Shown: piece after piece, positions 8,344-15,850 of the stretch
Layout: each line of letters opens with the position of its first letter
How positions within the stretch are numbered: the first letter of the stretch is position 1
Origin: Sphingomonas sp. S-NIH.Pt15_0812
GTDB lineage: Bacteria; Pseudomonadota; Alphaproteobacteria; Sphingomonadales; Sphingomonadaceae
Assembly (NCBI RefSeq): GCF_003951315.1
Contig: NZ_QLJH01000008.1
Coordinates: 79,452 to 143,451, forward strand
Direction: 5' to 3'
DNA: 64,000 nt
Made by a program: the position numbers and the translations under genes
Notes under the pieces: generated by a model
The model's database searches: none
What the model was told of the DNA's origin: nothing
The model's input: only the letters and a program-made list of their open reading frames with translations

Positions 8344-9146
8344 TACACGCTCCTATTTCGACCAAGGATGTCGAACGGTCCATGCCCATGACCTTGCACG
8401 ATGCCTGTCACGGCTGCCGTACCGGCGCCCCCTTGCCCCTCGCCATCACCATGGCGTTCCAGCCGATCGTCGATGTGACGACGGGTTCGGTCTTCGCCTA
8501 TGAAGCGCTGGTCCGCGGTGTCGGCGGAGAGGGCGCGGCCACAGTTCTGGCCGGCGTCGAGCCGGACATGATCTACAAGTTCGACCAGGCCTGCCGGGTC
8601 AAGGCCATCGAGCTGGCCGGTCACCTGTTCCGACCCGACGATGGGGCCAAGCTGTCGATCAACTTCATGCCCAATGCCGTCTACGAGCCGGACGCCTGCA
8701 TCCGCGCGTCGCTGGCGGCCGCCCGACGGGTCGCGTTCGATCCGACCCGGCTCATGTTCGAGTTCACCGAGAACGAACGCATGCAGGACGTGGCGCATGT
8801 CCGGCGCATCGTCGAGGCCTATCGCGCGCGGGGTTTCACTACGGCGATCGACGATTTCGGCGCGGGCTATGCCGGCTTGGGACTGCTTGCCGACCTTCAG
8901 CCGGATATGCTGAAGCTCGATATGGCCCTGATCCGTGGAATCGATGGATCGGCTGCGCGGCGCACGATCGTGGCCGGCGTGGTGCAGATTGCCGATGCTC
9001 TGGACGTCCGATGCATCGCCGAAGGGGTCGAGACCGCAGCCGAGCTGGAAATTCTCCGGACGATCGGCATCGAGCTGTTCCAGGGATATCTGCTGGCGCG
9101 GCCCGAACGGGAAGCCTTGCCACAGCCGGCGTTCAACGCGGTTTGA
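8340..9146 (+). CDS. EAL-domain c-di-GMP phosphodiesterase
   Basis: The 268-residue stand-alone EAL protein should hydrolyse c-di-GMP to pGpG. All key residues are visible: YEALVRG (E55), INFMPN (N108), FEFTEN (E141), AIDDFGAGYAGL (D171/D172), LKLDM (K192) and AEGVETAAE (E228, E231). The N-terminus carries a CHGC pair (C23, C26) just before the domain, which could bind metal or act as a redox switch. ATG 8340 overlaps the stop of pcl as ATGA; internal Met codons 15 and 17 are alternatives. It is the last gene of the PYP operon, so the operon encodes both synthesis and breakdown of the same second messenger. Confidence 0.9.
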   Translation: MIHAPISTKDVERSMPMTLHDACHGCRTGAPLPLAITMAFQPIVDVTTGSVFAYEALVRGVGGEGAATVLAGVEPDMIYKFDQACRVKAIELAGHLFRPDDGAKLSINFMPNAVYEPDACIRASLAAARRVAFDPTRLMFEFTENERMQDVAHVRRIVEAYRARGFTTAIDDFGAGYAGLGLLADLQPDMLKLDMALIRGIDGSAARRTIVAGVVQIADALDVRCIAEGVETAAELEILRTIGIELFQGYLLARPEREALPQPAFNAV

Positions 9147-9188
9147 CCAGTCCGGCCCGCTACTCGGCGACCGGTAGACCGAATGCCG

Positions 9189-9920
9189 TCACCATTGCCG
9201 GCGAAGCGCGCGGATCGCGCTGACGCTGGTCCGTCGCGCTTCTGCTCGACCTGGGGAGTCCCCGGCTACAGCAACGGCGTCCATCGATCGCCTGGCGGGC
9301 TTCGCGACCGCCATATCCGTGTCCGTCAGGTCTGCTGGCGGTTGAGCGGCGGCCATAAATCGGGGGGCATCGATCGACGCCGGTATCGGCTCGATCGACG
9401 GGGCTACAGCATCCGGATGCAGCCGGGCGGGACGTATCGTTTTGACCTGTCGCAGGGTTTCCAGTTTGGATGGCGCATCGGCCAGCCTTGCCCCTTCCGC
9501 TGATATGCGACGCGACCTTTGAGGGACCGGCATCGACGACGCAAGGACATCGGGCGATGGGGCGCTGGCCGAGCCGGATAGGACAGGCGGCTGCGATGGG
9601 ACCGAACTCCGACCGTCGCGCAGCGATGCCAAGGCCGGCGTTTCGTCGCGCGAAACGGTCGTCGCGCCGTTCCTATGATCGAACCGATCGACGGAACTGG
9701 CATTCAGATAAAGGACCGCGAACCCGCATGTCATAGCCGCCAAGGAAGCCGCCACCGCAGCCGATGCCTTGCGGGAGGATCGCAGGCCGGCGGGTATGGG
9801 CGACCATCCACGAAAATCTTTGGCGGGCTTGGCGGAAAGAGTCTCCTGCTCAAGCCCCAGGATCGTAACCAGGGACGCATTCAGGCGCGCATCCTCGAAG
9901 GCAACAAGCTGGTTCATCAT
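9189..9920 (-). CDS. Hypothetical single-pass membrane protein with low-complexity periplasmic tail
   Basis: I do not recognise this 243-residue protein. A charged N-terminal region of about 50 residues is followed by one hydrophobic helix (about 52-72, ASAAVAASLAAMTCGFAVLYL). The rest is a Ser/Ala/Pro-rich, Arg-containing tail with no obvious domain. The N-terminal cytosolic segment and single helix recall anti-sigma-like or anchor proteins, but no conserved motif supports that. It is real rather than a shadow because its ATG overlaps the stop of the phosphatase gene (ATGA at 9917-9920), making it the last gene of a three-gene operon. It converges with the EAL gene 42 nt away. Confidence 0.6.
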   Translation of the reverse strand: MMNQLVAFEDARLNASLVTILGLEQETLSAKPAKDFRGWSPIPAGLRSSRKASAAVAASLAAMTCGFAVLYLNASSVDRFDHRNGATTVSRDETPALASLRDGRSSVPSQPPVLSGSASAPSPDVLASSMPVPQRSRRISAEGARLADAPSKLETLRQVKTIRPARLHPDAVAPSIEPIPASIDAPRFMAAAQPPADLTDTDMAVAKPARRSMDAVAVAGDSPGRAEARRTSVSAIRALRRQW

Positions 9921-10762
9921 ATTCCATCCTGTCCGGCTGACGTTCCTCCCAAACCGGTCGGCAAGGGGTAACGCTCGGGATCCTCGGAAGAGCCTTTGGT
10001 GTCAGCAGCCGTGCTCAATATCCAGTGGGACGGCCCTTCGATGCCGAGCGCGGTCAGCCGTTCGGATCGATAGGCCCCGGTATCGATGCCGATCCGATTG
10101 GCGCGGACGACGGGCCCGCCCTCCGCGATCGAATGACCGTGCACCACGGTCACACCATGACCGACGTCGGAATCGAGGAAATCCTCCTTGATCCAGAGCA
10201 GATCACTCGCCTTCTGCCTGCGAAGCGGCACACCCGGGCGGATGCCGGCATGGACGAACAGATAATCGCCGTGCTGATGATATAGTGGCAGCTTGGACAG
10301 CCAGGTGATGGCCTCGCTTCCGACGGCCTCGGCCGCCCGATGCAGCGTTCCCATGGTGGGTGGATCGGTCAGCTCCGCTTCGGACATGCCCCAGCTCAGC
10401 AGCGTTTGCGTGCCACCAAAGCGCAGCCATGCGGCAAACGCCTCCATGTTGCCGGTCAGCGCCTCCACCATCATCTCCTCATGATTGCCCTTCAACACCA
10501 TGAAGCGGTTACTGAGCGCGGCGAGCTTCATGCAGCCACGGACCATGTGCGCGGAGTCCGGCCCGCGATCGACGATGTCGCCGAGAAGGATGATCTGCGT
10601 GGATGCGGGAGGCCGCCGGGCGTGATCCTGCTCCACGATGGCGATCAGCTGTTGAAACAGGTCGAACCGGCCATGCACGTCACCGATCGCGTAGACGCGT
10701 TCGATCGGCTCATTGGAACGACGATGGCTCACGGAAAATGCGTCTCCCTCATGCTGCTTCAT
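9917..10762 (-). CDS. PPP-type metallophosphoesterase (serine/threonine protein phosphatase family)
   Basis: The 281-residue cytoplasmic enzyme shows the full metallophosphatase signature: YAIGDVHGR (about 24-32), ILLGDIVDRGPDS (about 58-70) and LKGNHEEMM (about 93-101). A later HGH motif (TVVHGHSIAEGG) completes the dinuclear metal site. This arrangement is that of bacterial PrpA/PrpB and lambda-type phosphatases, which dephosphorylate proteins; Ap4A-type substrates are also possible. It lies 6 nt after the barrel-like gene and overlaps the membrane-protein gene, so the three are probably co-transcribed. Its physiological target cannot be read from the sequence. Confidence 0.85.
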   Translation of the reverse strand: MKQHEGDAFSVSHRRSNEPIERVYAIGDVHGRFDLFQQLIAIVEQDHARRPPASTQIILLGDIVDRGPDSAHMVRGCMKLAALSNRFMVLKGNHEEMMVEALTGNMEAFAAWLRFGGTQTLLSWGMSEAELTDPPTMGTLHRAAEAVGSEAITWLSKLPLYHQHGDYLFVHAGIRPGVPLRRQKASDLLWIKEDFLDSDVGHGVTVVHGHSIAEGGPVVRANRIGIDTGAYRSERLTALGIEGPSHWILSTAADTKGSSEDPERYPLPTGLGGTSAGQDGI

Positions 10763-10768
10763 CCTGGA

Positions 10769-11704
10769 TCAGCGTCGTTGCCGAGGTCCAAGGCCGGCAG
10801 AGATCGCGATCCCCGCCGATGCGCCCGCTGCGCCATGCGACAGACCCGCCGTCGTGAAGCCCGTCAGTCGCATCGACGTGCCGGCGATACGCGTCGAGGC
10901 TCCGGCGAAAAGTTCGTGGGCATCCGCGACCTGGCGGGTCGCAGCGCGCGCATAATGGTAGGAGACCAACAGGAACGTGTCCGTCCCCAAGGCATAGGAC
11001 GCACCTGCCGATGCCGCAGGGCCATCCCGCAACGTATAAGTCGCGGTGTTTCCCAGGAACCGATAGGTGAATGACGTGAACGGCGTGATCTTGCCGAGCG
11101 GAAGCGACAAGTCCGCGCCCACCGCATAGTCATTCTCACCGCTCGACAAGCCGCTGCGCTTCGATGCCGTGTTGAGCTTCGCCCGTCCCGACAGTTCCAG
11201 CTCGACGGGCGACGAGGCAGGCGCGATCGTATAGGCGGCCCCGAGGGTCAGGTCTCCGAAACCGTCGATCGTCCGCTTGTCCGCCCGGGTGTTGGGCGCC
11301 ACCAGCACCGGCGTCGCGTCGATGCCGGTGAAGATGGTCGAGCGGCTCCGGATGCGCATCCAGGGCAGTGATGCCGTCAAAGTAAAGTCATTGTGGCGCA
11401 GTCGCGCACCAACTGCCGAGCTCCAGATGCTTGTGTCGGAGCCAGTCCCGAACGTACCGCTGGCGTAGATCGTGCCGAGCGAAAGCTCGGCTACTGCCCC
11501 GTCGGGAGCGAGCTTGTCCATCGCTTGAGGAACGCTGCTGGGTGATATGGTCGATGTGGCACTGGATGGTGAGATCAGACCGGTGGCGTCATAGCCTATG
11601 TCCCGGACCGTGGCCGAATCAGTTTCGCCCGTTTGCTGACACGCCGCAGGCTGGGCCATGTTCGCGGTGATGATGGTGCCGCACAGGCATGCCAGCAATT
11701 TCAT
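10769..11704 (-). CDS. Secreted, probable outer-membrane beta-barrel protein of unknown function
   Basis: The 311-residue product begins with a signal peptide (MKLLACLCGTIITANMAQPAA). The body is built from short amphipathic strands, such as FTLTASLPWMRIRSR, ELELSGRAKLNT and TFLLVSYHYARA, separated by Gly/Ser/Asn turns. This suggests a beta-barrel or a DUF-type outer-membrane transporter. ATG 11704 is chosen over an upstream start because GGGAG precedes it at a good distance and the signal peptide begins there. It is the first gene of an operon with a PPP phosphatase and a membrane protein. I cannot assign a ligand; a barrel paired with a cytosolic phosphatase is unusual. Confidence 0.65.
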   Translation of the reverse strand: MKLLACLCGTIITANMAQPAACQQTGETDSATVRDIGYDATGLISPSSATSTISPSSVPQAMDKLAPDGAVAELSLGTIYASGTFGTGSDTSIWSSAVGARLRHNDFTLTASLPWMRIRSRSTIFTGIDATPVLVAPNTRADKRTIDGFGDLTLGAAYTIAPASSPVELELSGRAKLNTASKRSGLSSGENDYAVGADLSLPLGKITPFTSFTYRFLGNTATYTLRDGPAASAGASYALGTDTFLLVSYHYARAATRQVADAHELFAGASTRIAGTSMRLTGFTTAGLSHGAAGASAGIAISAGLGPRQRR

Positions 11705-12006
11705 CTCTGTCTCCCTTGAGACTCGATTTACCATATTTTTCTGGTTGTTAGCGCCCGTAAATTCTCCGCAGTTCGGCAAGTCACGCAGTGACGCAGGATT
11801 GATGCTTCACATCATATTGCCGTGTTAGGCGGATCGGTGACGAACATGCCGCCCAGCACCCTTGGCTGGAGGGGTGCCAGAGCTACCGTCATGATTTTTG
11901 TCAACAAACGACAGTTTGCGACGTTCCGGCTTGGCTTGTCGGCCCGCACGGCATAGAGGCACGGGCCTGAACCTAATTTCCGTCCCTGTTGGAATCGTCA
12001 CCCACC
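11705..12006. other. Divergent intergenic region upstream of rpsU
   Basis: These 302 nt hold no gene. A six-base-pair hairpin is formed by gcaccc (11856-11861) and gggtgc (11872-11877). A possible rpsU promoter is TTGGCT (11931-11936), a 16-nt spacer and ATAGAG (11953-11958), which would give a leader of about 45 nt. The opposite strand must carry the promoter of the barrel/phosphatase operon, but I see no clear match. Confidence 0.4.
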
Positions 12007-12207
12007 ATGCAGATCATCGTCCGCGAAAACAATGTCGACCAGGCGCTGCGCGCGCTCAAGAAGAAGCTGCAGCGCGAGGGCGTCTATCGCGAGATGAAGC
12101 TGCGCCGGCATTATGAGAAGCCGTCCGAGAAGCGCGCACGCGAGCGAGCCGCCGCGATCAGCCGCGCCCGCAAGGCCGACCGCAAGCGCGCCGAGCGGGA
12201 CCGCTGA
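12007..12207 (+). CDS. rpsU: 30S ribosomal protein bS21
   Basis: The 66-residue basic protein starts [20 protein letters not shown] and ends in an Arg/Lys-rich tail ([24 protein letters not shown] in two overlapping pieces). This matches alphaproteobacterial S21 in length and sequence. bS21 binds the 16S rRNA platform near the anti-Shine-Dalgarno and helps initiation. ATG 12007 is preferred over the GTG-type extension at 11989 because the family begins with MQ(I/V)xVR. A small conserved-looking ORF follows 43 nt downstream. Confidence 0.95.
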   Translation: MQIIVRENNVDQALRALKKKLQREGVYREMKLRRHYEKPSEKRARERAAAISRARKADRKRAERDR

Positions 12208-12250
12208 TCCTTCGGCCGCAGCCCGGATCGAGCCTGCCAGGATTTAGACG

Positions 12251-12448
12251 ATGCTGAAGACACGGATGCGCCGCTTGGCGGCTCAGACCGACTCTGCCAT
12301 AGAGCGGCTGGCCCAGATCGAAATGTCGGTCACGGGCCTGGCCGACGAGGACCTTCTCGATCTGGCCGATATCTTCCAGGCCACGTCGGGCAGCCCCTTG
12401 GGAGCCATGGCCCGGAGCGAGATGACCAGGCGCAATATCCGCCTGTAA
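12251..12448 (+). CDS. Small hypothetical protein
   Basis: This is a 65-residue soluble protein with a basic N-terminus, a central acidic helix (LADEDLLDLADIFQ) and a basic C-terminus ending in RRNIRL. AGGA lies 8 nt before ATG 12251, and the composition looks coding. It may share a transcript with rpsU. I recognise no family. Its charge pattern could suit an RNA- or protein-binding helper, but nothing in the sequence proves a role. Confidence 0.55.
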   Translation: MLKTRMRRLAAQTDSAIERLAQIEMSVTGLADEDLLDLADIFQATSGSPLGAMARSEMTRRNIRL

Positions 12449-12619
12449 TCAGCCCGGGCTTCAAGGCGCGACCGCAACAGCATCTGGGCCAACGCCTTTG
12501 ACGTATCCGGACATTGGCCGGAGGCGCGGGAGAGTGTGTCGACTGAATACCGGGACCGCTATCCAACGCTGACGGATCACGTGACAGCATGATCTACACC
12601 CCCGTGTTAGGTTGAGGCC

Positions 12620-12955
12620 ATGGCGACGCAGAAACGGACGGTCGACGATTTCCTCGAACAGACGGTCGGCGCGGGCGCGGTGTCCGCCAAGCCGATGTTC
12701 GGTGAGTATGGCGTCTATGTCGACGGCAAGATGATCGGCTTGATCTGCGACGACCAGCTCTATGTGAAGCCGACGCCATCCGGTCGCCGCCATGCCGAGC
12801 CGGTCACGGATGCCCCGCCCTATCCGGGAGCCAAGCCGCACCTCCTGATCGCGGCCGATCGCTGGGACGATGCGGCGTGGCTCGGTGAACTGCTGCGCCT
12901 GACAGCGGCGGAACTGCCGATGCCGAAGCCTCGAAAGCCGAAGAAGGACGCGTAA
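12620..12955 (+). CDS. TfoX/Sxy N-terminal domain protein
   Basis: The 111-residue protein consists only of a TfoX N-terminal domain. Visible landmarks are the start of helix 1 (TVDDFLEQT), the conserved SAKPMFGEYGVYVDGKMIGLI strand-turn region (about 22-42) and DDQLYVKP. It ends in a Lys/Pro-rich tail. Full-length TfoX regulates competence in gammaproteobacteria, but this short stand-alone type is common in alphaproteobacteria and its role is unknown, so a competence function should not be assumed. It converges with the DUF427 gene. Confidence 0.8.
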   Translation: MATQKRTVDDFLEQTVGAGAVSAKPMFGEYGVYVDGKMIGLICDDQLYVKPTPSGRRHAEPVTDAPPYPGAKPHLLIAADRWDDAAWLGELLRLTAAELPMPKPRKPKKDA

Positions 12956-13037
12956 GCGACCGCTCATGGCGGCCTATCGGGATTGGCCGTCATGGATTCC
13001 CCGTATCAGTCGCGCGGGCCGCGAGGCAGCGCGCCCG

Positions 13038-13532
13038 TCACCATCCCATGCTGCCCGGCACGCCCTTGAATGGCCCGGTGAGATCGGACGTGATCCATCC
13101 GCCGTAGAAACCGCCGGGCTGCGGGACCACCTGCTCGCCATCGACCGTACAGCTATCGAGTGGAGCAGCGTAGAAGGCGACATGGTCGCGCAACGCTGCA
13201 AAGGCCGGAGACGGCTCGGGATAGCTCCAGGCCACGTCGCGCAGCAGTTCTCCGCCGATGCGAAGGTGCCAATAGGTCGCATGGCCCTTCCATTCGCAGA
13301 ATGAGCGCCGGTCCGAACGAAGCAGCAGGCCGGGCGTCAGGTCGGCCGGCGGCAGATACCAGCTTGGCGGATGGCTGGTCTCCAGCGTCCGCACAGCCGC
13401 ACACGTATCCGCGACCAGGATGCCTCGGTGCTGAATGCGAATCCGACGATCGCTGGGTTCGGCAACGGCCGGACGGGGATAGCGCCACACGCTCTCCTGC
13501 CCGGGCGCAACGAGATCGGGCGTCGGCCTCAT
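13038..13532 (-). CDS. DUF427 domain protein
   Basis: The 164-residue protein matches the DUF427 pattern: SVWRYPRPA near the N-terminus, SHPPSWYLPPADL (about 52-64) and FCEWKGHATYWHL (about 79-91). The family is compact, mostly beta, and has no established activity. The start at 13532 overlaps the stop of the DCC-family gene as ATGA and is preferred over an ATG 27 nt upstream. It is the last gene of an operon that begins with the FAD monooxygenase-TspO fusion. Confidence 0.8.
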   Translation of the reverse strand: MRPTPDLVAPGQESVWRYPRPAVAEPSDRRIRIQHRGILVADTCAAVRTLETSHPPSWYLPPADLTPGLLLRSDRRSFCEWKGHATYWHLRIGGELLRDVAWSYPEPSPAFAALRDHVAFYAAPLDSCTVDGEQVVPQPGGFYGGWITSDLTGPFKGVPGSMGW

Positions 13533-13891
13533 GCCCGTGCCCCCCGCCGGGACAGCCATCGTTGCAGATATGGTCGGACACGCAGGAAGCGCAGGTACAG
13601 ATGCTCAAGCGCCGACAGGACCAGCCGGCTCCGCGCCGCCTCGCCAAGCGGCCGCAACACCGGAATGGCACGCCACATCGCGGCGAAGGCGGCCGCTCCC
13701 GACAGCAAGGGTCCACCCGCCTCGCGTGCGTGGAACCGTGCCAGCATCTCGGCGCGGTCGAGCGGGCATGTGGCCGGACCGGCGACGTCGACGAACTCGA
13801 TGGCGCCCGTACGGTCCAGCCGGCGCATCAGGGCAATCTCTCGCCGGCAAAGCGGGCAATCGCCGTCATGCCAAACCGTGACCCGCCTCAT
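13529..13891 (-). CDS. DCC-family (DUF393) thiol-disulfide oxidoreductase-like protein
   Basis: The 120-residue protein begins MRRVTVWHDGDCPLCRREI, carrying the DxxCPxC motif that defines the DCC family and resembles a thioredoxin-type active site. Typical members continue, as here, with a helical half containing LSGAAAFAAMWRAIPVLRPLG. Biochemical function is unproven for the family; a redox role is inferred from the CPLC pair. It overlaps both neighbours by ATGA (fusion gene upstream, DUF427 downstream), so it is translated with them. Confidence 0.85.
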   Translation of the reverse strand: MRRVTVWHDGDCPLCRREIALMRRLDRTGAIEFVDVAGPATCPLDRAEMLARFHAREAGGPLLSGAAAFAAMWRAIPVLRPLGEAARSRLVLSALEHLYLRFLRVRPYLQRWLSRRGARA

Positions 13892-15618
13892 TGCCCCTCT
13901 CCCGGATTGTCGCGCCAGATGCGCCCGGCCAGCAGCGTCGCGAAGCCGAGCCAGGCGACGAACGGGATCGCCATCGCGGCGGCCGGCCGGTCCACCTTGG
14001 CGGCGGTCGCCACATAGGCGGCGCCGGTGACGACCATCGCCCCCGATGCCGCCGCACTGGCGCCCAACCGCTTTTCGCGGAAGAACAGCTGCGTCCAACC
14101 ACCGACCATCGCGCTATTGACCAGCCACAGACCGACCGCCGCGTTGCGCGTCCGCCCCGATGGCTGTCGAAGCAGGCGATATCCTCCGACGGCAAGGCCG
14201 GTTTCCAAGACAGGCCAGACCGCGCCGAATGCCGCGTCGGGCGGGGTGTAGCCGGGCTTGTGCAAGCGGTGATACCAGCGGCGGATACCGGGATGCGACG
14301 GGTCGGGTGCGTTGCGCCGGCCGACGATCGCGCTGGCGCCGAGCACCACGCCGAGCGCGCCGAGCGCCAGCAGCGGCGACAGGCCGGTGGGTGCCGGTGC
14401 GCCCGGGGCAACCGCCAGTCCATCGGACGCCACCATGTCGTAGCGCGAGAGGTCGACGTCCTTGGAACGGCCACCGAACAGCTTGCCGGCGACGCCACGC
14501 ACCGCGGGGCGGCTCGCCACGCTCAGCGCGGTGTGCAGCAACCGGATGCCGATCCTGCTATGGGGATTGGCCAGCCGCGGCGCGATCTTGGGGATGCCCT
14601 GCGCATCCTCGACCATCGGCCGCATCGCCTGCTCATAGGCCGCCAAGGCCGCACGCACGCACGTCGATCGGATGAGCTCCTGCGCCAGGACATAGGCGCC
14701 GGTGATCGCCAGCGTCGTGCCATAACCGGCGATCGGCGTCGCACACCAGGCTGCGTCGCCGGTCAGAACGACCCGGCCCGTCGACCAGCGGGGCATCCGC
14801 ACCTGTCGAAGGACGTCGAAATAGAAATCGCCGGTCCCCTCCAGCCCATCCAGCACGCGGGCGCTCTGCCACCCCGCATCGGCGAAGCGCTCGCGCAGCC
14901 ATGCCTTCTGCCGATCCGCGCCCCAATCCTGCTCACCGCCGGGCGGCTGCTGCACCGACAGCATGGCGCGCGCGGTGCCGTGCCGATCGGGGCGAAGCGA
15001 CACGCTACGCCCCCCAGGCGCATTGTACCACCGCCACAACCGGTCATCCTCGGGCCGGCGCGGGATGGTGAAATAGGCGATCGTCAGGTCCATCCAGCGG
15101 GGATCATTCTCGCCCGGAAAGACCAGTTCACGCGTTCCGGACCCCACGCCCTCGGCGATGATGACCGCGTCATAGCGTTCGGTGATCCCTCTCGCGAAGG
15201 TGACGGTGGCACCATCCTCGTCCTGGTCGACCCTGGCGATCGCATCGCCGAACCGATAAGCCGCATGCTCGCGGGCAGGCTCGTACAGCAAGCGGGCCAG
15301 GTCGCCGCGCAGGATCTCCATCTCGGCGGTCGGCCCGTCAGCGCCCGTATCGCCGGCGAGGAACTGCGCCGCGATCGTGCCATCATCCTTGATCCACGCG
15401 GTACCCTCCTCCCCGGTTCCCTGCTCCAGCGCGACCTGCTCCAGCCCCATGCGGCGCAGCACCTCACGCCCGACGCCGCGCACATCGATATTCTGGCCGC
15501 CGGTGCGAAATTCGGGCGATCGTTCGACCACGGTGACGTCGAAGCCAGCACGGCCAAGCCACCATGCCGCGATATTGCCGGCGATGCTCGCGCCGGTGAT
15601 CAGGATGGTACGAGACAT
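13888..15618 (-). CDS. FAD-dependent monooxygenase fused to a TspO/MBR domain
   Basis: The 576-residue protein has two parts. Residues 1 to about 390 are a class A flavin monooxygenase of the PHBH/TetX type, with dinucleotide-binding ILITGASIAGNIAAW, the GGQNIDVRG segment, and GDAAWCATPIAGYG (FAD ribityl/GD motif). After a linker rich in Ala/Pro, about residues 415-576 form a TspO-like five-helix domain: WYHRLHKPGYTPPDAAFG, AVWPVLETGLAVGGYRLL, WTQLFFREKRLGASAAASG and the terminal PFVAWLGFATLLAGRIWRDN. Bacterial TspO binds tetrapyrroles. A membrane-tethered oxygenase acting on a porphyrin or other hydrophobic ring compound is inferred. The reading frame is continuous across the junction. A free-standing paralogue of the TspO part lies at 30108-30635. 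Confidence 0.85.
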   Translation of the reverse strand: MSRTILITGASIAGNIAAWWLGRAGFDVTVVERSPEFRTGGQNIDVRGVGREVLRRMGLEQVALEQGTGEEGTAWIKDDGTIAAQFLAGDTGADGPTAEMEILRGDLARLLYEPAREHAAYRFGDAIARVDQDEDGATVTFARGITERYDAVIIAEGVGSGTRELVFPGENDPRWMDLTIAYFTIPRRPEDDRLWRWYNAPGGRSVSLRPDRHGTARAMLSVQQPPGGEQDWGADRQKAWLRERFADAGWQSARVLDGLEGTGDFYFDVLRQVRMPRWSTGRVVLTGDAAWCATPIAGYGTTLAITGAYVLAQELIRSTCVRAALAAYEQAMRPMVEDAQGIPKIAPRLANPHSRIGIRLLHTALSVASRPAVRGVAGKLFGGRSKDVDLSRYDMVASDGLAVAPGAPAPTGLSPLLALGALGVVLGASAIVGRRNAPDPSHPGIRRWYHRLHKPGYTPPDAAFGAVWPVLETGLAVGGYRLLRQPSGRTRNAAVGLWLVNSAMVGGWTQLFFREKRLGASAAASGAMVVTGAAYVATAAKVDRPAAAMAIPFVAWLGFATLLAGRIWRDNPGEGQ

Positions 15619-15850
15619 GGACTTGCTTCTCCTTGCCTGCCCAACGAACGAACGCGCATAAGTCGCGCAACCAATGCCCTTCGCGGCTGAGCCTGCGCGA
15701 AAAAGCGCCCTCCCCGAAACCGTGTTGCCGTGACGACACAGGCTGATGTCAAAAATCCGTCACACCGGCGGCCACCTTGCCGGGCTTCGCGATCCTCATA
15801 CACTGGTTGCCGATCGGGGGCTCGGGAAGGCCCTCGAAACAGGGGGATCT

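Noticed and set aside
12620..12955. A competence regulator (TfoX/Sxy)
   Set aside because: Only the N-terminal domain is present, and short forms of this kind have no shown role in competence.
13888..15618. Two separate genes merged by a sequencing error
   Set aside because: The linker is in frame, of normal composition, with no stop codon or internal ribosome site at the junction, and the downstream domain is complete.
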